A program made the translations under genes and the position numbers. A DNA stretch of 64,000 nt. Origin: Dehalococcoides mccartyi 195 (GTDB lineage: Bacteria > Chloroflexota > Dehalococcoidia > Dehalococcoidales > Dehalococcoidaceae). Below are positions 1-6,236 of this stretch, piece by piece (within the stretch, counting starts at the first letter, position 1; each line of letters starts with the position of its first letter). The stretch lies in the NCBI RefSeq assembly GCF_000011905.1, contig NC_002936.3, forward strand, positions 1,240,001 to 1,304,000, given 5' to 3'. Below the pieces are notes generated by a model that ran no database searches, was not told the origin of the DNA, and saw nothing but the letters and a program-made list of their open reading frames with translations.

Positions 1-774
1 CGCATCTTCGGCATTCATAATACCGCCGCCGCCGATAACAGGCACATTCACCGCACCGGATACCTGATAGACCATGCTGACAGCCACCGGTTTTATAGCC
101 GGTCCTGAAAGCCCCCCGGTATGATTACCCAGTATGGGACGCCGTTTTTTAATATCTATACGCATACCCCGCAGGGTATTTATAAGCGAAATAGCATCCG
201 CCCCGGCATCCGCCACTGCCCTGGCCAGCTCGGTTATGCTGCTGGTATTGGGGGTCAGTTTTATTATCAGGGGCAGAGTGGTGGCATTCCTGACTGCATC
301 AGTCACTCTGGCGGCAGATTCGGGTGAAGAACCAAACTCTATACAGCCGCACTTAACGTTGGGGCAGCTGATATTTACTTCTATACCGCTTACACCGGGC
401 ACTTTATCCAGCCGCCGGGCAAGCTCAGCATAATCTTCAATGCTTTCAGCCGCAATATTTACTATTACAGGCACGCCCCAGGTGTACCACTGGGGCGCCT
501 TTTCCCGGATAACCGCCTCCACCCCCATATTTTGCAGCCCGATGGAATTAAGCATGCCGTTTGGAGTTTCGGCTATGCGGGGCTGGGGGTTTCCCTCCCT
601 CGGTTTCAGGGTAGTGGCTTTGCAGACAATGGCACCCAAACGGTTACGGTCAAAAAGGTGGGGGTACTCATCACCATAGCCAAACGTCCCGGAAGCCACT
701 ATAACCGGATTGGCCAGCCTGAGCTGGCGGGCATTATACGGGGCGATATCTACATTTAAATTAAGTTCAGCCAT
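1..774 (-). CDS. pyrD: Dihydroorotate dehydrogenase, partial (C-terminus beyond window)
   Basis: Oxidises dihydroorotate to orotate in pyrimidine synthesis, using FMN, in the cytoplasm. The reverse-strand reading begins [18 protein letters not shown] and shows the family order: an [14 protein letters not shown] segment, [17 protein letters not shown], the [11 protein letters not shown] substrate/active-site region near residue 130, [14 protein letters not shown], and VPVIGGGGI near the window edge (phosphate/FMN loop). The NISCPN context and the likely catalytic Cys suggest class 1B, which normally pairs with a PyrK electron-transfer subunit; none is visible here. The start is ATG at 774, with no Shine-Dalgarno. 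A TATAAT lies at 784-789 on this strand, nine bases ahead, so the mRNA may be leaderless. The 3' end is cut off by the window. Confidence 0.93.
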   Translation of the reverse strand, partial: MAELNLNVDIAPYNARQLRLANPVIVASGTFGYGDEYPHLFDRNRLGAIVCKATTLKPREGNPQPRIAETPNGMLNSIGLQNMGVEAVIREKAPQWYTWGVPVIVNIAAESIEDYAELARRLDKVPGVSGIEVNISCPNVKCGCIEFGSSPESAARVTDAVRNATTLPLIIKLTPNTSSITELARAVADAGADAISLINTLRGMRIDIKKRRPILGNHTGGLSGPAIKPVAVSMVYQVSGAVNVPVIGGGGIMNAEDA

Positions 775-1114
775 ACGCCCAAGATTATAAGGCTTGGAGA
801 TGGCGGAACACAACCTCTCTTTCCAAGCTGTGCCCTAATATTTTATCTTGCTTATTTGGGTTTTATAGACTACACTGAAAACATGAAGCGAAACACCTCC
901 TGTTTTAGCTTTGTTGTTATTAGGGGACACACAAAATCCCGCTTGGGTAGTTTGTTCTTTACGCACACGGGGGAGGCCAGGGCAGATTTTATGCCGGCTT
1001 CTTCCCGGATGCTAGATTAAAAAACCAGAATCCGGTTTTTTCATTCGGAATTTCCGGCAAAACGGCACAGTACCGAAACATACCCGAAGGTATCATAGCA
1101 ACCAGGAGGACCCA
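775..1114. other. Divergent intergenic region with promoters, a possible 45-codon ORF and a hairpin
   Basis: This 340-base stretch separates pyrD (minus) from the zinc-finger regulator (plus). On the minus strand TATAAT (784-789) serves pyrD. On the plus strand a TTGCTT at 848-853 and TACACT at 871-876 with 17-base spacing make a weak promoter. An open reading frame of 45 codons runs 883-1020, starting ATG six bases after that -10, with no Shine-Dalgarno. Its stop codon overlaps the left arm of the hairpin at 1019-1041. Nothing else is recognised. Confidence 0.5.
1019..1041 (+). terminator. Hairpin with T-run in the leader of the regulator/lspA operon
   Basis: AAAAAACC (1019-1026), a seven-base loop, then GGTTTTTT (1034-1041). 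The stem is short and AT-rich but ends in six T, so it resembles an intrinsic terminator. It lies about 73 bases before the gene at 1115, inside its apparent leader, so it could act as an attenuator as well as end the short ORF at 883-1020. Confidence 0.5.
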
Positions 1115-1486
1115 ATGGTGGCAAAGAAAAAAAGTGGATTAAACCCGATATACCGTTTACGGCTGGAAGCAGACCTGAAAAGGCTGACCGACCAGCTTGA
1201 ACAGATGCGTTCTTTACGGGTGGCTGAAGACCGCCGTGAGGGAAGCCCTTTTGGCAAACGTGAAGAAGAGGCAACCGAAACAGCCGAGCTTGAAAACGGG
1301 CTGGCTATGGAAAAGAAACTGCTTGACCAGATTGCTGAAACTGAGTACGCACTGGATAAATATGACCGGGGTGTTTACGGCCTCTGTGAAATGTGCAAAG
1401 AGCCTATAGACCCTGCCAGACTTGAAGCTTTGCCGCAGGCCAGACTGTGTATGCAGTGCAAGTCTAAAGCAGCCAAGTCTTACTAA
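1115..1486 (+). CDS. DksA/TraR-type C4 zinc-finger protein
   Basis: A 123-residue protein with the DksA/TraR zinc-finger architecture: an N-terminal helical, probably coiled-coil region (residues 14-82) and a C-terminal C4 zinc finger with Cys91, Cys94, Cys112 and Cys115. Family members bind the secondary channel of RNA polymerase and alter promoter selectivity; Firmicute and Chloroflexota relatives (YteA-like) are less well understood. A good Shine-Dalgarno (AGGAGG) precedes the ATG. It leads an operon with lspA 25 bases downstream and rluD overlapping lspA. The usual acidic DxxDxA coiled-coil tip motif of E. coli DksA is not evident, so a stringent-response role should not be assumed. Confidence 0.8.
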   Translation: MVAKKKSGLNPIYRLRLEADLKRLTDQLEQMRSLRVAEDRREGSPFGKREEEATETAELENGLAMEKKLLDQIAETEYALDKYDRGVYGLCEMCKEPIDPARLEALPQARLCMQCKSKAAKSY

Positions 1487-1511
1487 ATCAGCTTGAAAAG
1501 GGTTGGGGTTA

Positions 1512-1994
1512 ATGACCAGGGGATTAGTATTTTTTGTCAGCGCCGCTTGCGGCGTTCTGGCTGACCAGCTAAGCAAATTTATTATTGCCGCTAACCTTAC
1601 CCCGGGCACAGCCATACCGGAAAGCGGTTTCTTCCAGATTGTCCACGTTCATAATACCGGCGCGGCTTTCAGTATTTTCAGGGGGCACACCGAGTGGCTT
1701 ATTGCCGCCAGCTGTCTGGGAGTAATACTGGCCCTGACCGCTTTCTTCTTAAGGAAAAAACTGCCGTTTTTGGATACCCGCCCCGGTGTAGCCGCTTTGG
1801 GAATTATCCTGGCAGGTACGATAGGCAACCTGATTGACCGGGTGCGGCTGGGTTATGTTACTGACTTTATACAGGTAGGGAATTTCCCTACTTTCAATAT
1901 GGCTGATTCCTGCCTGACGCTGGGCATTATCTGGCTGGTGCTCTTATACCTGACATCTTCCCATTCGGGAGGAGATGCCAGTGAAAACGCGTAA
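1512..1994 (+). CDS. lspA: Lipoprotein signal peptidase (signal peptidase II)
   Basis: Membrane aspartyl protease that removes signal peptides from diacylglyceryl-modified prolipoproteins. About 160 residues, the usual length, with four hydrophobic segments (near residues 4-24, 61-80, 92-108 and 133-148). The conserved catalytic aspartates are seen in the GYVTDFI motif (Asp118) and FNMADSCLTLG (Asp132), and the VHNTGAAFS motif is near residue 46. An in-frame TTG at 1503 exists, but ATG 1512 is better placed after the purine-rich AAAAGGG. A substrate candidate in the window is the rhodanese lipoprotein at 19268-19702. The 3' end overlaps rluD by 14 bases. Confidence 0.93.
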   Translation: MTRGLVFFVSAACGVLADQLSKFIIAANLTPGTAIPESGFFQIVHVHNTGAAFSIFRGHTEWLIAASCLGVILALTAFFLRKKLPFLDTRPGVAALGIILAGTIGNLIDRVRLGYVTDFIQVGNFPTFNMADSCLTLGIIWLVLLYLTSSHSGGDASENA

Positions 1995-2883
1995 ACTGGT
2001 TGCCGAATCTGACGGTGAGCGGCTGGATAAATACATAACCCAAAAGGAAACTGACCTTTCCCGCAGTTTTATACAGGAACTGGTGGAAGCAGGCCATATA
2101 CAGGTAAACGGGAAAAACGCCAAACCCAGTCTGAAACTTAAAAACGGTGACACTATAACTATAGAAATACCCCCCGAAACCCCGCCCGAACTCAAAGCCG
2201 AAGATATACCCCTGGAGATAATCTTCCAGGACAAGGACCTGCTGCTTATAAATAAACCGCCAGGGCTGACCGTTCACCCTGCCCCGGGTCACCCTGACCA
2301 TACCCTGATAAACGGGGTGCTGGCACTTGAACCTGAAATGGAAGACTTTGACGACCCCCTTCGTCCCGGAATAGTCCACCGTCTGGATAAAGATACTTCC
2401 GGGCTGCTGCTGGTAGCTAAAAACCGCGAAGCCCTGGCGAACCTGTCTGCCCAGTTTAAAGAACGGACCGTACGTAAGTACTATCTGACCTTGGTGCAAG
2501 GGGAACTGCATCCTGCGGAAGGGTTTATTGAAGCCCCGCTGGGGCGTGACCCTCAAAACCGCCAGAAAATTGCGGTGGTATCTAACGGAAGGCCCGCCCG
2601 CACCGGCTACAAAGTGCTGCGTTATATTCAGGGATACAGCCTGCTTGAAGTCAAACTTGAAACCGGCCGCACTCACCAGATACGTGTCCATTTTGCGGCT
2701 ATAGGCCACCCGGTGGCAGGTGATGCGGTTTACGGGCAGAAAGAGACTTGGCTTAAAAGACAGTTTTTGCATGCCCACCGCCTTAGTTTCAGCCTGCCCT
2801 CAAACGGGCAGAACGTAGAGTTCAGCTCTCCCCTTCCGCCGGATTTGGAAGAGGCCTTGAAAACACTGGAAAACCCCTCCTGA
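1981..2883 (+). CDS. rluD: Large-subunit rRNA pseudouridine synthase, RluD family
   Basis: Converts uridines of 23S rRNA to pseudouridine. An N-terminal S4 RNA-binding domain (about residues 12-70) is followed by the RluA/RluD catalytic domain with the HRLDKDTSG motif; the catalytic Asp is near residue 135. RTHQIRVH and GDAVYG motifs follow. Total length about 300 residues, as expected. Two starts are possible: ATG 1975 touches the Shine-Dalgarno GGGAGGAG (1967-1974) with no spacing, whereas GTG 1981 sits six bases after it, so GTG is chosen. It overlaps lspA, suggesting translational coupling. Confidence 0.9.
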   Translation: MKTRKLVAESDGERLDKYITQKETDLSRSFIQELVEAGHIQVNGKNAKPSLKLKNGDTITIEIPPETPPELKAEDIPLEIIFQDKDLLLINKPPGLTVHPAPGHPDHTLINGVLALEPEMEDFDDPLRPGIVHRLDKDTSGLLLVAKNREALANLSAQFKERTVRKYYLTLVQGELHPAEGFIEAPLGRDPQNRQKIAVVSNGRPARTGYKVLRYIQGYSLLEVKLETGRTHQIRVHFAAIGHPVAGDAVYGQKETWLKRQFLHAHRLSFSLPSNGQNVEFSSPLPPDLEEALKTLENPS

Positions 2884-2939
2884 AAATATTTTTAAAAATA
2901 TTTGGAATTGGGGGGTTATATTCGGCTTGCACGGCATAG

Positions 2940-2945
2940 TATAAT
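2940..2945 (+). promoter_or_regulatory. Probable -10 box before the winged-helix gene
   Basis: A perfect TATAAT lies 38 bases before the ATG at 2984. The matching -35 position holds only a weak TATATT, so strength is uncertain. Confidence 0.45.
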
Positions 2946-2983
2946 AGTAACTCCGTAGCAGATAGTAATAGGTCAAAAGGGCT

Positions 2984-3265
2984 ATGAGATTAGACCGCAG
3001 ACGTTCCAGTATAGAGATTATCGCTGACATGCTCAGGCTGGGTGAAGCCGGCAAAACTGAGATTATGTACAGCGTCAATATGTCTTATTTCCAGCTCCAG
3101 AAATATCTGAACTTCATGCTGGACAGGGAGCTTATTGACCGTGTACAGCTTGGCAACCCTTCTGTTACCTACAGGGTGACTGCCAAGGGGCTTGAACTTT
3201 TACGCAGTATTGATAATATATTAGACACACTGGACCTTAAAGATAATGAACAGGACGAAGCCTAA
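2984..3265 (+). CDS. Small winged-helix DNA-binding protein, archaeal-type
   Basis: A 93-residue protein with a single winged helix-turn-helix fold: RRSSIEIIADMLRLGEAGKTEIMY (helices 1-2), a recognition helix around YFQLQKYLNFMLDRELI, and a beta wing VTYRVTAKGLELL. The pattern resembles the HTH_45-like winged-helix regulators common in archaea and scattered in Chloroflexota. No ligand-binding domain is present, so it probably acts as a small dimeric repressor or nucleoid-type protein. It is followed 27 bases later by another predicted DNA-binding protein. Targets are unknown; the nearby palindrome at 3782-3796 is one candidate site. Confidence 0.65.
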   Translation: MRLDRRRSSIEIIADMLRLGEAGKTEIMYSVNMSYFQLQKYLNFMLDRELIDRVQLGNPSVTYRVTAKGLELLRSIDNILDTLDLKDNEQDEA

Positions 3266-3292
3266 CTTACCGGGGCAGTAAAAGGAGATACC

Positions 3293-3703
3293 ATGTCTGA
3301 CAAACGAATGCTGATTGTACCGGCGGAGCTGGTAAGGCGGATTGATGAAAACCGCGGCGACCTGAGCCAGGCGGATTTCCTGAATTACCTTATTGACTCT
3401 CAGCTTGGCGGCGAAAACCGCAAGGAAAACGGAATCTCCAGCCAGGAGTTTGAAGCCCTCAAGCAGGACGTTAAGAAACTGCTTGAAAAATCCAACAAGT
3501 CTGCCAGCAGAGAAGAACTGGTCTCCTTCCAGGAAGACACCAAGAAACTCCTCAAGAGTTTCGTGGATTTCTTTGTAGGCTACGGGCTGGAACTGGGCAA
3601 AGGGTCTTCTGCCATGAGTGACCTTGAGGCCTTAAGCAAACTGGGCGGTGCCGGCAGCAAAGACGAAACCCCCGGCGGTGAAGTAAAACTTAAGTGGAAA
3701 TAA
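3293..3703 (+). CDS. Putative ribbon-helix-helix protein with coiled-coil tail
   Basis: I do not recognise a named family. The first 40 residues (KRMLIVPAELVRRIDENRG then LSQADFLNYLIDSQL) have the beta-strand, helix, helix pattern of a ribbon-helix-helix DNA-binding domain. Residues 50-105 are rich in Lys, Glu and Leu with two similar stretches (EALKQDVKKLLEKS and SFQEDTKKLLKSF), suggesting a coiled coil. The last 30 residues are low-complexity and Gly-rich. The start ATG has a clear Shine-Dalgarno (AAGGAG, five-base spacing). It ends before a strong terminator. A role as a transcription factor or DNA-organising protein is inferred only. Confidence 0.5.
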   Translation: MSDKRMLIVPAELVRRIDENRGDLSQADFLNYLIDSQLGGENRKENGISSQEFEALKQDVKKLLEKSNKSASREELVSFQEDTKKLLKSFVDFFVGYGLELGKGSSAMSDLEALSKLGGAGSKDETPGGEVKLKWK

Positions 3704-3731
3704 CCTAAAACAGGCTTCTAAAGACCTGCTT

Positions 3732-3766
3732 AAGCCCTCTTCAGACGAAGAGGGCTTTTTTCTTTT
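3732..3766 (+). terminator. Intrinsic terminator after the ribbon-helix-helix gene
   Basis: AAGCCCTCTTC (3732-3742) pairs with GAAGAGGGCTT (3747-3757) over a four-base loop and is followed by a T-rich tract. It separates the regulator pair from the methyltransferase/GH3 operon. Confidence 0.9.
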
Positions 3767-3781
3767 TCCCCTCAGCTTTAA

Positions 3782-3796
3782 TAGAACATTGTTCTA
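3782..3796. promoter_or_regulatory. Perfect 15-base palindrome, possible operator
   Basis: TAGAACA-T-TGTTCTA is a perfect inverted repeat upstream of the methyltransferase/GH3 operon. A partial copy, TAGAACAT-GTTTTA, occurs at 3838-3851 and covers the ATG at 3844. The arms resemble GAAC/GTTC LexA-type half-sites but the centre is three bases, not four. Confidence 0.5.
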
Positions 3797-3843
3797 GTAT
3801 TTAAAACCTTCCAAGTGTGTTTTGTGTCTGCCATATTTAGAAC

Positions 3844-4433
3844 ATGTTTTATGTATTTATTGGTGCAATCGGTTTTTCACTGGTACATATCTTGATTTTG
3901 TGGCCCTGAAAAAACTGCCGCTTCTCAAGCCCATACTCTGGCTTTCGGGTTCAACCCTGCTGGTGTATGCCGGTTTTATGGTCTGCTTCAACGGAAATTC
4001 ATTCTTACTGCCCGTCTGGCTGAATGCCGCCGGCTGGGCGGTATTTGCAGCAGGCATCTATTTCTTTCTTTATTCCCTCTTTGTAAATCTGCCCTTCGGT
4101 AAAACTTATGTCAAAACCGGAGTGGGAGACAAACTGGTTACCAGCGGGTTTTACGCCCTGGTACGTCACCCCGGCGTACCCTGGTTTGTACTGGCCATGG
4201 CCGGTATGACCCTGGGTGCGGGCACGGACTTTGCCCTGTGGGCGGCCGTTATCTGGAGCCTTTTGGATATATTGCTGGTATACATACAGGACCGCTGGGT
4301 ATTCGGAAAAATGTTTCCGGGCTATGCCCAGTATCAAAAAACCACCCCCATGCTGATACCCAACCGCAAAAGCATTGCGGCTTATATAAAACAGCGTAAT
4401 TTTTCAAATACTATACAAGGAGAAGCAAAATGA
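3844..4433 (+). CDS. PEMT/isoprenylcysteine-methyltransferase-like membrane protein, apparent N-terminal frameshift
   Basis: The main frame (open from 3822 to 4433) encodes a membrane protein with about four hydrophobic segments and the C-terminal signature of the phospholipid/isoprenylcysteine methyltransferase superfamily: GFYALVRHPGVPWF and a final YAQYQKTTPMLIPN. Such enzymes methylate lipids or lipid-linked groups using S-adenosylmethionine. The expected N-terminal helix is in another frame: ATG 3844 gives MFYVFIGAIGFSLVHIL and then stops, while the main frame resumes DFVALKKLPLLKP at about 3891. One missing base near 3889-3893 would join them. The 3' end overlaps the GH3 gene by four bases (ATGA). 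The function of this member is unknown. Confidence 0.65.
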
Positions 4434-6061
4434 CCCAGCTAGGTGAGCTATTTGCACAGGGTAAAGTTGAGGAAATCTGGGACCGCTGCTGCGGTTTTAT
4501 TGACCTCAGCATTGAAGATTTCATGAAAATACAGGAAAGACTTCTTCAGGAACAATTGGAACTCCTTAAAAAATGCGAACTGGGCAAGCACATTTTCAAC
4601 GGGGCAACGCCTACCAATTCAGAGGAACTGAGACGGAGCGTACCCCTTACCACCTATGCGGACTATGCCCCCTTCCTGACTAAAAGACGCATGGATATAC
4701 TTCCCAAAAGGCCTATTCTCTGGCAGTATACCTCCGGCAAAAACGGCGAATACGCCCACCGCTGGGCTCCGGTAACCGCCCGCCAGATGGACGAGGTAGA
4801 GTCTCTGGTTTGGGCAATGGCCCTTTTCAGCAGCTGCAATAAACGCAAGGATATAAATATCCGCCCGAATGATGCCGTACTCTACGGCATGGCACCGCCG
4901 CCTTATGCCACCGGCACTATTGCCCGCTGTTTCCCCCATGAAAAGTTTAATTTTCTGCCCAAAGTAGAGGAGGCCGAAAGGATTCCCTTTGAAGACCGGG
5001 TGAAAAAGGGCTTCCAGATGGCTCTGTCTGAAGGGCTGGATTACTGTTTGTCCATGTCCAGTGTAACTGTAGCCCTGGGCAACCGTTTCAGCCAGAGCAG
5101 CGGCAAAATAAGCATGAAATTCCTGCTGTCTAATCCCAAAGCCATGCTGCGGCTGCTAAAAGGTAAAATCAAGGCCAAGCTGGCCGGCCGCCCCATGCTC
5201 CCCAAAGACCTTTGGAAGGTAAAGGGGCTGATGACCTACGGTATTGACGGCAGTGTCTACCGTGAGAAAATAAAGGAACAGTGGGGGCGCTATCCGCTGG
5301 ATTTCCACGGTTGCACCGAAGCCTTTTTAATAGCTACCCAAACCTGGGACTATTCCAGCATGACCTTTGTCCCCTATATGCAGTTCTTTGAGTTTATACC
5401 TGAGGAAGAGGCGGTAAAGAGCTGGCGTGATACCAGTTATCAGCCCAAAACCCTGCTGATGGACGAACTGAAACCCGGCAACTACGAGGTGGTTATCACC
5501 AGTTTCCACGGCGGCCCGTTCGTACGCTACCGCTTAGGCCACCTGGTACAGATAACATCTTTACGCAACGAAGCTTTGGATATAGATATCCCACAGATGA
5601 TTTACCTGACCAGAGTGGATGACCAGATTGATATTGCCGGTTTTACCCGCCTTTCCGAAAAAGGCATCTGGCAGGCTATTGAAAACAGCCGGGTAGAATA
5701 TGTGGATTGGGTAGCCTGCAAGGAACGGGTGAATAATACACCCCGTCTGCACCTTTATATTGAACCCAAAGATAACACCACTCAGACTAAAGAGGAGGTT
5801 ACAGCCTCTATCCACGAGGAACTCAAAAAGGTACACCCCGGATACGCTGATTTGGAGTCTTTTATAGGTTTGATGCCGCTGGATGTGACCTTTTTGCCCA
5901 AAGGTGCTTTCAAACTCTACAAAATACGCCAGCAGAACGCCGGAGCAGATTTGAGTGATTTGAAGCCCCCGCATCTGAATCCTTCGGCCGGAGATTTGGC
6001 TTTTATGCTGAATACTCCCACCAAGGTAACTGTCAAACAGGAAGAAGCTGTCAAAGTCTAA
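4430..6061 (+). CDS. GH3-family acyl-adenylate-forming protein
   Basis: A 543-residue protein of the GH3 superfamily. Plant members activate carboxylic acids such as indole-acetate or jasmonate with ATP and conjugate them to amino acids; bacterial substrates are unknown. Visible features are an early PLTTYADYAPFL segment, a P-loop-like QYTSGKNGEYAHRWAPVT near residues 99-116, YGIDGSVYREK, HGCTEAFLI near residue 290 (matching the adenylation motif region), GGPFVRYRLGHLVQI near residue 360, and a smaller C-terminal domain ending with a lysine in GAFKLYKIRQQN. Length fits the family. The start ATG has AAGGAG six bases upstream and overlaps the preceding methyltransferase, so the two products may act on one lipid or carboxylate. 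Confidence 0.75.
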   Translation: MTQLGELFAQGKVEEIWDRCCGFIDLSIEDFMKIQERLLQEQLELLKKCELGKHIFNGATPTNSEELRRSVPLTTYADYAPFLTKRRMDILPKRPILWQYTSGKNGEYAHRWAPVTARQMDEVESLVWAMALFSSCNKRKDINIRPNDAVLYGMAPPPYATGTIARCFPHEKFNFLPKVEEAERIPFEDRVKKGFQMALSEGLDYCLSMSSVTVALGNRFSQSSGKISMKFLLSNPKAMLRLLKGKIKAKLAGRPMLPKDLWKVKGLMTYGIDGSVYREKIKEQWGRYPLDFHGCTEAFLIATQTWDYSSMTFVPYMQFFEFIPEEEAVKSWRDTSYQPKTLLMDELKPGNYEVVITSFHGGPFVRYRLGHLVQITSLRNEALDIDIPQMIYLTRVDDQIDIAGFTRLSEKGIWQAIENSRVEYVDWVACKERVNNTPRLHLYIEPKDNTTQTKEEVTASIHEELKKVHPGYADLESFIGLMPLDVTFLPKGAFKLYKIRQQNAGADLSDLKPPHLNPSAGDLAFMLNTPTKVTVKQEEAVKV

Positions 6062-6090
6062 AACCCAGGAAACCTGTCCGTATCAGTCAA

Positions 6091-6122
6091 AAATGGGCGG
6101 GGCTCAAAGCTACCGCCCATTT
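6091..6122 (+). terminator. Hairpin after the GH3 gene
   Basis: AAATGGGCGG and CCGCCCATTT form a ten-base-pair stem around a 12-base loop, 30 bases after the GH3 stop. The trailing T-run is short, so termination may be partial. Confidence 0.65.
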
Positions 6123-6142
6123 GTATTACTGGGTGTCCATAT

Positions 6143-6171
6143 TTGACAACAACACTATTGTACTGCATAAT
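6143..6171 (+). promoter_or_regulatory. Sigma-70-type promoter for the GGDEF/HD-GYP gene
   Basis: TTGACA (6143-6148), exactly 17 bases, then CATAAT (6166-6171). It is the only good promoter between the GH3 terminator and the GTG at 6237. Confidence 0.75.
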
Positions 6172-6236
6172 GGCTCAATACAAGCCTGATTTTTTACTAT
6201 GCACCCGGATATAACGGGTAATGAAGAGGCATTTTC

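Noticed and set aside
1975-1980. ATG 1975 as rluD start
   Set aside because: It touches the Shine-Dalgarno; GTG 1981 has normal spacing.
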